Source: Dinoroseobacter sp.
GTDB lineage: Bacteria; Pseudomonadota; Alphaproteobacteria; Rhodobacterales; Rhodobacteraceae
Direction of reading: 5' to 3'
Assembly (NCBI GenBank): GCA_030066795.1
Contig: JASJAW010000019.1
Location: 1 to 64,000, forward strand
DNA: 64,000 nucleotides
Position numbers and translations under genes: made by a program. Positions within the stretch are counted from its first letter, which is position 1. Each line of letters starts with the position of its first letter. The notes beneath the pieces were generated by a model. It saw nothing but the letters and a program-made list of their open reading frames with translations, made no database searches and had not been told where the DNA came from. Below are positions 16,470 through 27,182 of the stretch, piece after piece.

Positions 16470-17627
16470 ATGGACAATATCGCAGGCTCAAAATCCTCGC
16501 TCACATGGGCAGTGCATATCTCGGTCATTGCACTGGTCGTGCTCTGGCTGCTGCCGACGCTGGGTCTTTTTGTGTCGTCGTTCCGGACCGTGGAACAGAT
16601 CTCCGCCTCGGGCTGGTGGAAGGCGATGGTGGCCTCGGAACAGAACATCACTATGCGTGCGGCGGACCCTGACGACTTCCGTGTCGCGCAGGGCGATCTC
16701 TTCGTGGTGGACGGCAATCTGTTCGAGGAGGCCGGCATCAGCGGCGCGGATATTTCCGTTTGGGGCACGTCCAGTAGAAGTATCTCTGCCTACACCGCTG
16801 GGGACACAGCAGATCTCGGCGACGGAGAAACGATAACGGTTCAGGCAGATGGGTCCTATGTCTGGTCTGGGAATGACGAGCAAATGAGCGGACGTGGACA
16901 ACGCGTCTTCGTGACGGCGACGACGCCACCCGAGTTCACCCTCGACAATTACCGGAATATGCTCTTCGATCCCTCGAATTCCGAAGGCATGGCCAAGGCG
17001 TTTTTCAACACGCTGACGGTGACGATCCCTGCAACTATCATCCCGATCCTTGTTGCGGCCTTTGCCGCTTACGCGCTGGCTTGGATGGAGTTTCCGGGGC
17101 GTGCGCTGCTGATCGCCGCCATCGTCGGTTTGCTGGTGGTGCCGCTTCAATTGGCGCTGATCCCGCTTCTGAAACTGCACAACGATATCGGGATCGGGAA
17201 AGGATATCTGGGGGTCTGGCTGGCCCATACAGGCTTTGGAATGCCGCTCGCGATCTACCTGCTTCGAAATTACATGGTTGGGTTGCCGCGAGATATCATT
17301 GAGAACGCCAAAGTCGACGGGGCGACGGACTTCCAGATCTTCACCAAGATCATTCTGCCGCTGAGTTTCCCGGCACTGGCCTCCTTCGCGATCTTCCAGT
17401 TCTTGTGGACGTGGAACGATCTGCTGGTCGCCAAGGTGTTCCTGATTGACGCGACGGGGCAGACCACGGTGATGACAAATCACATTGTCGAACTGCTCGG
17501 CACCCGTGGCGGCAATTGGGAAATCCTCGCCACAGCGGCCTTCGTCTCGATCGCGGTTCCGCTCTTGGTGTTTTTCGCAATGCAACGCTATCTGGTGCGC
17601 GGCCTGCTGGCCGGCTCCGTCAAATAA
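16470..17627 (+). CDS. aglG: Alpha-glucoside ABC transporter permease AglG
   Basis: This is a MalG-type permease of 385 residues. After the first membrane helix there is a long hydrophilic stretch (about residues 35-155, acidic, with GDTADLGDGETITVQADGS) before the remaining five helices. That is longer than the periplasmic loop of MalG and agrees with what I recall of AglG from rhizobia. The EAA loop is ENAKVDGATDFQIFTKIILP. It follows aglF by 12 bases with GGAGGAAGAG as ribosome binding site and is followed closely by aglA. Confidence 0.88.
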   Translation: MDNIAGSKSSLTWAVHISVIALVVLWLLPTLGLFVSSFRTVEQISASGWWKAMVASEQNITMRAADPDDFRVAQGDLFVVDGNLFEEAGISGADISVWGTSSRSISAYTAGDTADLGDGETITVQADGSYVWSGNDEQMSGRGQRVFVTATTPPEFTLDNYRNMLFDPSNSEGMAKAFFNTLTVTIPATIIPILVAAFAAYALAWMEFPGRALLIAAIVGLLVVPLQLALIPLLKLHNDIGIGKGYLGVWLAHTGFGMPLAIYLLRNYMVGLPRDIIENAKVDGATDFQIFTKIILPLSFPALASFAIFQFLWTWNDLLVAKVFLIDATGQTTVMTNHIVELLGTRGGNWEILATAAFVSIAVPLLVFFAMQRYLVRGLLAGSVK

Positions 17628-17631
17628 GGAC

Positions 17632-19296
17632 ATGACCTCCGTGAATGCAGTGGCTGACATGCGGCAGGGCAAAGGGCTTGCCTCGGACCCCGACTGGTGG
17701 CGGGGTGCGGTGATCTATCAGATCTATCCGCGCAGTTTTCAGGATGCCAATGGCGATGGGATCGGCGATCTTCTGGGGATTGTCGAGCGGATGCCGTATA
17801 TCGCCTCGCTTGGGGTAGACGCGATCTGGATCAGCCCTTTCTTCACCTCACCCATGAAGGATTTCGGGTACGATGTCAGCGATTATTGCGATGTCGATCC
17901 GATGTTCGGGACGCTTGCCGATTTCGATGTGCTGATCGACACAGCGCACCGTTTCGGGCTGCGGGTGATGATCGATCTGGTACTCAGCCATACCTCGGAC
18001 CAGCATCCCTGGTTTGAGCAGAGCCGCGCAAGTCGCACAAACGATAAGGCGGACTGGTATGTCTGGGCCGACCCGAAGCCCGACGGCACCGTTCCGAACA
18101 ACTGGCTGTCGGTGTTTGGCGGCTCGGCCTGGCACTGGGATGCCCGCCGCGAGCAGTACTACCTGCACAATTTTCTGATCTCGCAGCCGGATCTGAACTT
18201 CCACAACCCGGATGTGCAGGACGCGCTCTGCGATGTGGCACGCTTCTGGTTGGATCGGGGGGTCGATGGGTTCCGCCTCGATACGATCAACTTCTACGTC
18301 CATGACGCACAATTGCGGGATAACCCGGCCTTGCCGCCCGAGGACCGGAACGAAAGCATCGCGCCGCGGGTGAACCCCTATAACCACCAACTGCACCTCT
18401 ATTCTAAAAACCAGCCGGACAACCTGGCCTTCCTTGCGAAGTTCCGCGCGGTCATGGAGCAATACGACAGCATCGCAGCGGTCGGCGAGGTGGGAGATGC
18501 ACAGCTGGGGCTGGAAATTCTTGGGCAGTACACGCGGGGCGACGCGGGCGTGCACATGTGCTACGCGTTCGAATTTCTCGCCAAGGAGAAGCTGACCGCC
18601 GCGCGCGTGGGCGAAGTGCTGAGCAAGGTCGACGAGGTTGCTGCCGAGGGCTGGGCCTGCTGGGCATTCTCCAACCATGACGTCATGCGCCATGTTACGC
18701 GCTGGGGGCTGACGCCTGCCGCACAGCGCGCGGTAGTAACACTGATCATGTGCCTGCGCGGCTCGGTCTGCCTTTATCAGGGCGAGGAACTTGGTCTGGC
18801 CGAGGCCGATGTGGACTTCGAGGACTTGCAGGATCCATACGGCATCGAATTCTGGCCCGAATTCAAAGGTCGTGATGGGTGCCGTACGCCCATGGTCTGG
18901 CAGAGCGATAACCTGAACGGCGGGTTCTCTAACGCGCGGCCCTGGTTGCCGGTCTCGACCGACCATCTGCACCACAGTGTCGAGGCGCAGGAGCACGCGC
19001 CCGAAGCGCTGCTGCATCATTACCGCCGCGCAATTGCCTTCCGGGAAACGCACAAAGCCTTGGCCAAGGGCGCGCTGGAAGGTCTGCGTGTGAACGGGGA
19101 TGTCGTCAGTTTCCGTCGTGTTCAGGAAGGCCAGGAGATTTTCTTTGCGCTGAACATGAGCGAGGCGCCCGGCGTCGCAGACTGGCCGGATGGGAGCTGG
19201 GTGCAGATCGGCGCGGAACTGAACTCTGCCGGTCCTGGTCTGGACGGGCATGTGCATTTGGGGCCGTGGCAGCCCGCGATTGCGCTGAAAACATAA
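17632..19296 (+). CDS. aglA: Alpha-glucosidase, GH13 family
   Basis: The track start at 17485 lies within aglG, so the likely start is the ATG at 17632 (MTSVNAVADMRQGKG). AAGGA is very close to it, and the GTG at 17641 or ATG at 17659 are alternatives. The GH13 core shows WWRGAVIYQIYPRSFQD, the nucleophile region VDGFRLDTINF, the acid/base region AVGEVGD and the late FSNHDVMRH. No signal peptide is present, so the enzyme hydrolyses imported alpha-glucosides in the cytoplasm, giving glucose for Glk. At about 554 residues it is normal for oligo-1,6- or alpha-1,4-glucosidases. Confidence 0.9.
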   Translation: MTSVNAVADMRQGKGLASDPDWWRGAVIYQIYPRSFQDANGDGIGDLLGIVERMPYIASLGVDAIWISPFFTSPMKDFGYDVSDYCDVDPMFGTLADFDVLIDTAHRFGLRVMIDLVLSHTSDQHPWFEQSRASRTNDKADWYVWADPKPDGTVPNNWLSVFGGSAWHWDARREQYYLHNFLISQPDLNFHNPDVQDALCDVARFWLDRGVDGFRLDTINFYVHDAQLRDNPALPPEDRNESIAPRVNPYNHQLHLYSKNQPDNLAFLAKFRAVMEQYDSIAAVGEVGDAQLGLEILGQYTRGDAGVHMCYAFEFLAKEKLTAARVGEVLSKVDEVAAEGWACWAFSNHDVMRHVTRWGLTPAAQRAVVTLIMCLRGSVCLYQGEELGLAEADVDFEDLQDPYGIEFWPEFKGRDGCRTPMVWQSDNLNGGFSNARPWLPVSTDHLHHSVEAQEHAPEALLHHYRRAIAFRETHKALAKGALEGLRVNGDVVSFRRVQEGQEIFFALNMSEAPGVADWPDGSWVQIGAELNSAGPGLDGHVHLGPWQPAIALKT

Positions 19297-19320
19297 AACG
19301 GGACGGGGGAGGACGCACCG

Positions 19321-20442
19321 GTGGCAAGTCTAAAGCTCAGGGATGTGGAGAAGGCCTATGGGGATGTCAGTGTCCTGTCCAACATCAACCTCGACATAGA
19401 GACAGGGGAGCTGATCGTTTTCGTCGGGCCGTCGGGGTGCGGAAAGTCTACGCTTTTACGAATGATCGCAGGGCTAGAGAGGATTACCGGAGGGACGCTG
19501 GAGATCGACGATGTGGTCGTGAACGATGTGCCTCCGGCCCAGCGTGGGATCGCGATGGTGTTCCAGTCCTACGCGCTCTATCCGCATATGACAGTGCGCG
19601 AAAACATGTCATTCGCTTTGAAAATCGCCAAAATGTCCCAGGCCGAGATCGACAAGGCGGTGGAGGCAGCGGCAGAGAAGCTGCAGCTTGGACAGTATCT
19701 TGACCGGCTGCCGAAGGCGCTGTCGGGCGGGCAGCGGCAGCGTGTGGCGATTGGCCGGTCGATCGTGCGGGATCCGAAGGTCTATCTGTTCGACGAGCCG
19801 CTCTCGAACCTCGATGCTGCGCTGCGTGTGGCGACCCGGCTGGAGATTGCCCAGCTGAAAGAGGCGATGCCGGAGTCGACGATGATCTACGTGACCCACG
19901 ACCAGGTCGAGGCGATGACGCTCGCAAGCCGGATCGTCGTCCTTGCGGGGGGCGGCGTGGCGCAGGTCGGGAGCCCGCTGGAGCTCTACGAAAAGCCGGA
20001 GAACGAATTCGTCGCGCAGTTCATCGGATCGCCGAAAATGAACTTGTTGCCGGGGACAATCGTCGGAACCGGAGAGGCGACGACAGTCGAGATGGCGGGA
20101 GGCGGGCAGGTGGTCTCGCACTATCCGTCCGACGCCGGTTTGATGGGCGCGCAGGTCAATGTAGGCGTGCGGCCGGAGGATATGGTCGCTGTCCCGGAGG
20201 GCGGGGCCTTTCTATATGAGGGCAAAGTCGGGATCACCGAAGCGCTTGGTGAGGTTACATTGCTGTACTTCGATGCGGCGCCGGGCGCGGAGCCGGTGAT
20301 TGCCAAACTACCGGGCATTCATAAGGAGTTGAAAGGGCAGGTGACCCGGCTGAGGGCGGAGCCTGAGAAAGTGCACGTGTTTAAGGATGGCGTGTCGCTG
20401 CTCTATCCCGAAGGCAAGCAGGTGACCTTCGAACCGCATTAA
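19321..20442 (+). CDS. aglK: Alpha-glucoside ABC transporter ATPase
   Basis: This is a MalK/UgpC-type ATPase of 373 residues. Walker A is GPSGCGKST, the signature is LSGGQRQR and Walker B is VYLFDEP, followed by the C-terminal TOBE/OB regulatory domain from about residue 235. It starts with GTG at 19321, with GGGGGAGG eight bases before. It energises AglF/AglG and may also serve other sugar permeases. Its stop codon sits in a TTAA shared with the stop of the convergent dctM gene. Confidence 0.9.
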   Translation: MASLKLRDVEKAYGDVSVLSNINLDIETGELIVFVGPSGCGKSTLLRMIAGLERITGGTLEIDDVVVNDVPPAQRGIAMVFQSYALYPHMTVRENMSFALKIAKMSQAEIDKAVEAAAEKLQLGQYLDRLPKALSGGQRQRVAIGRSIVRDPKVYLFDEPLSNLDAALRVATRLEIAQLKEAMPESTMIYVTHDQVEAMTLASRIVVLAGGGVAQVGSPLELYEKPENEFVAQFIGSPKMNLLPGTIVGTGEATTVEMAGGGQVVSHYPSDAGLMGAQVNVGVRPEDMVAVPEGGAFLYEGKVGITEALGEVTLLYFDAAPGAEPVIAKLPGIHKELKGQVTRLRAEPEKVHVFKDGVSLLYPEGKQVTFEPH

Positions 20443-21863
20443 CCGATCAGGCCCGGCAGGAAGAGAACGATGCCGGGGAACGCGATCAGGACTGCGACCG
20501 TGGCGACATCCGCGACAAAGAAAGGCGAAGCACCACGGAAGACATCCTGCACGGTGATGGGCATCTTGCTGTCCTGTGCCACACCGGCGACGACGAAACA
20601 GTTGAGGCCGATGGGCGGCGTGATGAGACACAGCTCGGCCATCTTCACCACGATGATGCCGAACCAGATTGCCACCTCCTCGGACGTCATGCCGAACGCG
20701 GCGGCCTCGCGGGTGACATCCGGTCCGCCATTCAGGGCGACCACGGCGGGGAAGGCCACCGGCAAGGTGAGGATCAGCATCCCGATGGCGTCCATGAACA
20801 TGCCAAGGATCACGTAGACACCCAGGATCAGGAGCAGGATCAGGTAGGGCGAATACTCCAGCCCGCCGATCCAGCCCGCGAAGGTTTCGGGCAGTTTCGC
20901 AAAGCCCAGGAAACGCACATAGATCAGCACGCCCCAGATCATCGTGAAGATCATGACCGACAGCTTCGCGGCCTCCATCAAAGCGCCCTTGAGCTGGCCC
21001 CAGCGCATCCCTTGCCAGAGCGCCATGATCAGAACCACGAAAGCGCCGAGTGCCCCGGCCTCGGTGGGCGTGGCCCAGCCGAAATAGATCGAATAGACAA
21101 TGATGAAGACGACAAACAAAATCGGCAGCGCTCCCGGGAGCGACTGAAACCGCTCGCTCCAGCTGTATCCCTTCACCGGGGGGCCGAGATCCTTGCGGTA
21201 TTTTGCAAGGCCGATCACGAGGCCCGCGTAGATTAACGCAGACACCAGTCCGGGCAGGAAGCCCGCGAGCAACAGTTTGCCCACCGATTGCTCGACGATG
21301 ATGGCGTAGATCACGAGGATCGCAGAAGGCGGGATCAGCGAGGCGAGCGTGCCGCCTGCGGCGACCACACCGGCGGCGAAGCGTTTGTCGTAGCCGACCT
21401 TCAGCATCTCGGGGATTGCGATGCGCGCAAAGACGGCGGAGGTCGCCACGGAGGCGCCAGAGACCGCCGCGAACCCAGCGGTCGCAAACACTGTCGCTAC
21501 GCCGAGGCCCCCGGGGAGCCAGCCCACCCATCTCTTTGCCGCTTCAAACAGGTAGCGGGTGAGGCCCGCGTAATACGCGAGATATCCGATCAGGATGAAA
21601 GTTGGGATGAGCGACAGGCTGTAGGTTGTTGATTTCGAATGCGGAACCTGGCCCGCGAGTTTCATTGCCGTGACCAGCCCACGATCGAAGCCCTGCTTTT
21701 CCATGAAGAAGATGCACAGGCCCAGAAACCCGATGAATGCGGTGGCGAAGGCGACGCGCACGCCAATCAGTACGAGGATGACCAGCAGCCCTGATAGCCA
21801 TAGCGACACGTTAAAGATGTCGATGCCGTCGAGCAGCGCCTTCATGTCGATCAGGTTATCCAT
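20439..21863 (-). CDS. TRAP transporter 1, large permease subunit (DctM)
   Basis: This DctM-family integral membrane protein of 474 residues has about 12 hydrophobic segments. The GASVATSAVFARIAIPEMLKVGYDKRFAAGVVAAGGTL region and ITPPIGLNCFVVAGV are family landmarks. It couples uptake to a sodium gradient, with DctQ and the periplasmic DctP. The gene overlaps dctQ by eight bases and meets aglK at a shared TTAA of stop codons. The large size (474 against about 430) suggests a member of the larger DctM subgroup for carboxylates or related compounds. Confidence 0.88.
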   Translation of the reverse strand: MDNLIDMKALLDGIDIFNVSLWLSGLLVILVLIGVRVAFATAFIGFLGLCIFFMEKQGFDRGLVTAMKLAGQVPHSKSTTYSLSLIPTFILIGYLAYYAGLTRYLFEAAKRWVGWLPGGLGVATVFATAGFAAVSGASVATSAVFARIAIPEMLKVGYDKRFAAGVVAAGGTLASLIPPSAILVIYAIIVEQSVGKLLLAGFLPGLVSALIYAGLVIGLAKYRKDLGPPVKGYSWSERFQSLPGALPILFVVFIIVYSIYFGWATPTEAGALGAFVVLIMALWQGMRWGQLKGALMEAAKLSVMIFTMIWGVLIYVRFLGFAKLPETFAGWIGGLEYSPYLILLLILGVYVILGMFMDAIGMLILTLPVAFPAVVALNGGPDVTREAAAFGMTSEEVAIWFGIIVVKMAELCLITPPIGLNCFVVAGVAQDSKMPITVQDVFRGASPFFVADVATVAVLIAFPGIVLFLPGLIG

Positions 21864-22476
21864 CGACGGTCTGTGCTTCCTTGTTGGCCTGAGTGGCCGC
21901 GTCTTCGATCAGTGGCACCGCGACAGGGGCCGTCTGATTGCGCCGAAATGCGCGCCCATATCCCCAGATCTGCAAGGCCAGCCGGACCCAGAGCACGGCG
22001 AGCGAGACCGGCACTATCAGTTTCGCTGGCCAGAGCGGCAGGGCGATGTCGATAGAGCTGTCGGTAGACCAGAGCGGCGCATTCCAGTCGAAGCTGCGTT
22101 CGAAATGAAACCACGTGCCATAGATCAGCGCTGTGGTCAGCAGAAGCATGAACACGCAGGAGATCCATTCCGCCGCCCAGAGCATCCGGCCGCGAAACTG
22201 TCCAACCAGGATGTCCATGCGGATATGGCCGCCCTCCCGCTGGCAGAACGCGAGGCCAAGAAAGGCAAAGGTGGCCATGAATTGTTCGGTCCAGTCGACA
22301 TAGCCAGGCACTGGCGCGTTAAAGAGCTTACGTCCGACCACGTTATAGACGGCCAGAAGAACCAGCGCGAAGATCACCACGCCTGCGATGAGGTTCATCG
22401 CGGCTTCAAGCTTCAGAAAGGTCCTATCCGCCCGAGACAGCGAACTGTCGTCGGCCAGAACCGAAGAAGTCGACAT
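21856..22476 (-). CDS. TRAP transporter 1, small permease subunit (DctQ)
   Basis: This is a four-helix DctQ-type membrane protein of 206 residues, longer than the usual 160-180. The family motif FLGLAFCQREGGHIRMDILVG is clear. GAGGGGA lies about five bases before the ATG. It follows dctP by 54 bases and overlaps dctM. It forms the membrane complex with DctM in the inner membrane. Confidence 0.86.
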   Translation of the reverse strand: MSTSSVLADDSSLSRADRTFLKLEAAMNLIAGVVIFALVLLAVYNVVGRKLFNAPVPGYVDWTEQFMATFAFLGLAFCQREGGHIRMDILVGQFRGRMLWAAEWISCVFMLLLTTALIYGTWFHFERSFDWNAPLWSTDSSIDIALPLWPAKLIVPVSLAVLWVRLALQIWGYGRAFRRNQTAPVAVPLIEDAATQANKEAQTVDG

Positions 22477-22530
22477 GGGTCCCCTCGCACGTGATCGGGC
22501 CCCAGAAATGAGGCCCGATACACTTTCTTA

Positions 22531-23544
22531 TCAGTTACCTGCGCGCGTTTCTTCCAGCGTCGCCTGAACAAGATCGTAGAGTTCCTGACCTGGCAGACCC
22601 TGCGAGGTCATGGTCTCGATCCACTCCTGATGCAGCGGCAGCGCCACCTCGCGGAACTTCGCGATTTCCTCTTCCGGCACGCTGACCTTCGCGACCTCTT
22701 TCTCGGCCAGTGTGGTTTCCCACTTGTCGAGCAGTTCGCCGTAGTTCGCGAGATAGTAATCCACCGCTTCCGGCACGCTTTCGTCGAAGATGGCGCGGTG
22801 CGCATCGCTCAGATCGTTATAGGCGTCGATATTCACCACGACCGGGCAGTTCACTGTTCCGGGGTTGAGGTTCTCGGTCCACCAGTCCGCGATGTCGATG
22901 GTGCGGAACGCCAGATGCGCGTGCTGGGCAAACGCAACCGTATCCACAACGCCGGATTCCATCGCGTTGTAGGCTTCGGACGAGGTCACGGACGTTGGCA
23001 CGCCGCCGACTTTCTCGAAGGCCTGACCAAGGCCACCTGTGGCCCGCACGCGCATCCCGTCGAAGGCGTCCAGCGTCGTGCGTGGGTCGCCGGTTCCGAC
23101 CAGATTGTACTGCGGCATCGGCGAGGTCATCACCAGCTTCGCGTTCCACTGGGCCATTTCCTCGGCCACCGCGGGGTGATCGTACACAGCATGCGAGACA
23201 GCAACCTCTTCGTCGAGGTTGGCAACCCCAAGGAACGGGAGCTCCAGCACGGTGATCGCGCGGTTCTTGTCGCGGTGGTATCCGGCGCAGAACTGGGCCA
23301 TCTCGAACGCGCCGATGGAGATGCCATCGAGGTTTTCGCGGTTCTTCGACAGGCCACCGTAAGAGATATTCATGGTGAACTCGCCACCGGATTTCTCGGC
23401 CACAAGGTCGGCCAGCTGGTGGATATGCTCAGTGAAGGCGCGGCGCACGCCCCAGACAGAAACGTTCCACTCAGTTGCGAGCGCTTCGCCCACAAACGTC
23501 AGCGACAGCACCGATGCAACGGTACCCTTCAGCAGTGTCTTCAT
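22531..23544 (-). CDS. TRAP transporter 1, periplasmic binding protein (DctP)
   Basis: The product is a DctP-family solute-binding protein of 337 residues with a signal peptide (MKTLLKGTVASVLSLTFVGEALA). The family arginine region DGMRVRATGGLGQAFEKVGG would contact a carboxylate. It heads the dctPQM operon and is preceded by GGGAGG. It is divergent from an HpcH/HpaI aldolase gene across about 100 bases. The ligand could be an organic acid whose breakdown yields a 4-hydroxy-2-oxo acid, but this is a neighbourhood inference. Confidence 0.87.
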   Translation of the reverse strand: MKTLLKGTVASVLSLTFVGEALATEWNVSVWGVRRAFTEHIHQLADLVAEKSGGEFTMNISYGGLSKNRENLDGISIGAFEMAQFCAGYHRDKNRAITVLELPFLGVANLDEEVAVSHAVYDHPAVAEEMAQWNAKLVMTSPMPQYNLVGTGDPRTTLDAFDGMRVRATGGLGQAFEKVGGVPTSVTSSEAYNAMESGVVDTVAFAQHAHLAFRTIDIADWWTENLNPGTVNCPVVVNIDAYNDLSDAHRAIFDESVPEAVDYYLANYGELLDKWETTLAEKEVAKVSVPEEEIAKFREVALPLHQEWIETMTSQGLPGQELYDLVQATLEETRAGN

Positions 23545-23643
23545 GTTTTATAGTCCTCCCAGACATGCAAATTCTGTGATCTGCTGCACGCGACCCTAGC
23601 CGGTATGGCGGCGAGGTCCAGAGCAAAAACGGAGGAGGTCGAC

Positions 23644-24423
23644 TTGGCGGCACCGGAAAACGAGTTGAAACAGGAACTTGCCAAAGGTGAGGTCCAGATG
23701 GGGATTTGGCTGGCCTTTGGTTCGGATGCTGTCGCAGAGCAGGCCAGCGCCTGCGGATTCGACTGGTGTCTTGTAGACAGCGAGCACAGTCCAAACGATC
23801 CGGCGCAGGTGCTCGGACAATTGCGCGCGCTCGGCGGTCGGACAAATGCAGTGATGCGCGTGCCCATCGGGGAAGACTGGGTGATCAAGCGCGCCCTCGA
23901 TCTGGGTGTGCAGTCGATCATGGTGCCCATGGTGGAAACGGTGGCACAGGCGGAGGCAGCGGTGCGCGCGATGCGATACCCGCCAGACGGTGTGCGTGGC
24001 ATGGGACCGACACAGGCACGGGCCACGCGCTATGGCACGATCTCAGATTATGTTGGTACCGCCAACGCGCAGATCTGCTGCATCTTGCAGGTCGAATCCG
24101 CTGCTGCCCTTGCCGCGGCGCCCGAGATTGCAGCCGTGGACGGTGTGGATTGCGTTTTCATCGGGCCTGCGGACTTGTCCGCGGATATGGGATTTCCGGG
24201 CCAGGCGGATCATCCGGAGGTCGAGGCGGCGATTGCCACGGCGCTGCCAGCCATCGCGGCAGCGGGCGCAGCGCCCGGCATACTCGCCTTCAATGAAGAG
24301 GCTGCAGCGCGCTATCTGTCCTACGGCGCTCAGTTTCTTGGGGTCGGAGCGGATGTAAGCAGCCTGCGCGGCGCGCTTTTAAGGCTGGCGGCAAACTCAC
24401 GTGCAATGATCGCGGGGTCTTGA
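23644..24423 (+). CDS. HpcH/HpaI-family class II aldolase
   Basis: The product belongs to the metal-dependent aldolases that cleave 4-hydroxy-2-oxo acids to pyruvate and an aldehyde. The conserved Arg is in NAVMRVPIGED, a metal Glu is in LQVESAAAL and a metal Asp is in FIGPADLSADMG. The track start (23605) is upstream. I prefer TTG at 23644, because GGAGGAGG stands just before it and LAAPENELKQELAKGEVQMGIW aligns with the normal N terminus. At 259 residues it is typical. It is divergent from TRAP transporter 1, so the two may share a regulator and pathway. Confidence 0.86.
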   Translation: MAAPENELKQELAKGEVQMGIWLAFGSDAVAEQASACGFDWCLVDSEHSPNDPAQVLGQLRALGGRTNAVMRVPIGEDWVIKRALDLGVQSIMVPMVETVAQAEAAVRAMRYPPDGVRGMGPTQARATRYGTISDYVGTANAQICCILQVESAAALAAAPEIAAVDGVDCVFIGPADLSADMGFPGQADHPEVEAAIATALPAIAAAGAAPGILAFNEEAAARYLSYGAQFLGVGADVSSLRGALLRLAANSRAMIAGS

Positions 24424-25953
<1,530 letters not shown>

Positions 25954-25959
25954 CGCGAG

Positions 25960-27114
25960 ATGACACCCGCTGCGCGGGTGCAGGCCGCAATAGAGATCCT
26001 TGACCGGATCCGCGACGGGGAGCCCGCAGAACGCGCTCTGACCCGCTGGGCGCGTGCAAGTCGATTTGCCGGGTCTAAGGACCGCGCTGCGGTCCGCGAT
26101 CATGTCTTTGATGCGTTGCGACGCCGTGAAAGTTACGCATGGGTCGGAGGCGCGAATACCGGGCGAGGGCTTATGATCGGGGCCGCGCGCTCGGGCGAAT
26201 TCGATCTGGCTGAGGTGTTTTCTGGCAGTGCCTACGGGCCGGCCTCGTTGACTGATGCCGAGCTTGCGGCGGGCTCGCCTCTCAGTGCTGCACCAGAAGA
26301 AGTGCAACTGGACTTTCCAAAGTGGCTCGCGCCCCATTTTTGTGACGGGTCCCGCGAGTTTCTGGAAGCATCTCGTGAGCGCGCGCCCTTAGATCTTCGC
26401 GTGAACCTGCTGAAGGCGGATCTCGCCTCGGCCGCTGCGGCGCTTGCCACGGAGGGAATCCTAACGCAGCCGGTTCCCGAGGTTTCAACGGCGCTGCGGG
26501 TGATCGAGGGTGCGCGCAAGGTGGCGCGCGCAAGCGCATATCTCGACGGGTTGGTGGAAATCCAGGATGCCTCCAGTCAGGCTGCGGTAGTGACAGCCGC
26601 GCCTGAACAGGGGGACACGGTGCTGGACTTCTGTGCCGGCGGCGGCGGCAAGGCGCTGGCGCTTGCCGCACTGACTGCCGCGCCCGTCTACGTTCATGAC
26701 GTCGACCCGGCACGAATGAAGGATATCGCCCCGAGAGCCGTACGCGCCGGAGCGCAATGCCCGGTTTGGGACGGCAGCGGGAGGTTCGATCTGGTCTTCG
26801 TAGACGCGCCATGTTCGGGCAGCGGCACGTGGCGGCGCGCGCCCGAAGCCAAATGGCGCCTCACACCGGAGCGTCTGGAGGAACTGTGCCGCGTGCAGGC
26901 GCAGGTCCTGCGTAGCGCGGCGGCGCATGTTGCACCGAATGGGCGTCTGGTCTACGCGACCTGCTCGGTTCTGGAGTGCGAGAACGGCGATCAGGTTCGC
27001 GCCTTCGTGGCAGAGACATCCGACTGGCAGATCCGTGAGATGGACCGATTTGATCCGAAAACGGCTGGAGATGGCTTCTTTTTCGCGATTTTGGAACGTT
27101 CGCGCGCGCGTTAA
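25960..27114 (+). CDS. RsmB-like SAM-dependent cytosine-C5 methyltransferase
   Basis: The 384-residue protein has an N-terminal NusB-like helical region and a C-terminal Rossmann methyltransferase. Motif I reads LDFCAGGGGK, motif IV is VDAPCSGSGTWRR with the nucleophile-releasing Cys, and motif VI is YATCSVLECEN with the second, catalytic Cys. This is the Fmu/RsmB/NOL1 pattern, so it probably methylates a cytosine of 16S rRNA, though tRNA substrates occur in the family. It is probably co-transcribed with guaB. The N-terminal part is shorter than in RsmB of E. coli, so I do not give the symbol. Confidence 0.85.
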   Translation: MTPAARVQAAIEILDRIRDGEPAERALTRWARASRFAGSKDRAAVRDHVFDALRRRESYAWVGGANTGRGLMIGAARSGEFDLAEVFSGSAYGPASLTDAELAAGSPLSAAPEEVQLDFPKWLAPHFCDGSREFLEASRERAPLDLRVNLLKADLASAAAALATEGILTQPVPEVSTALRVIEGARKVARASAYLDGLVEIQDASSQAAVVTAAPEQGDTVLDFCAGGGGKALALAALTAAPVYVHDVDPARMKDIAPRAVRAGAQCPVWDGSGRFDLVFVDAPCSGSGTWRRAPEAKWRLTPERLEELCRVQAQVLRSAAAHVAPNGRLVYATCSVLECENGDQVRAFVAETSDWQIREMDRFDPKTAGDGFFFAILERSRAR

Positions 27115-27182
27115 CAACTTACAGTTGAAATTCATCGCATGTTAATCCACGATTAAGTGGAACGCGGTTTTGTGTAGGTAGG

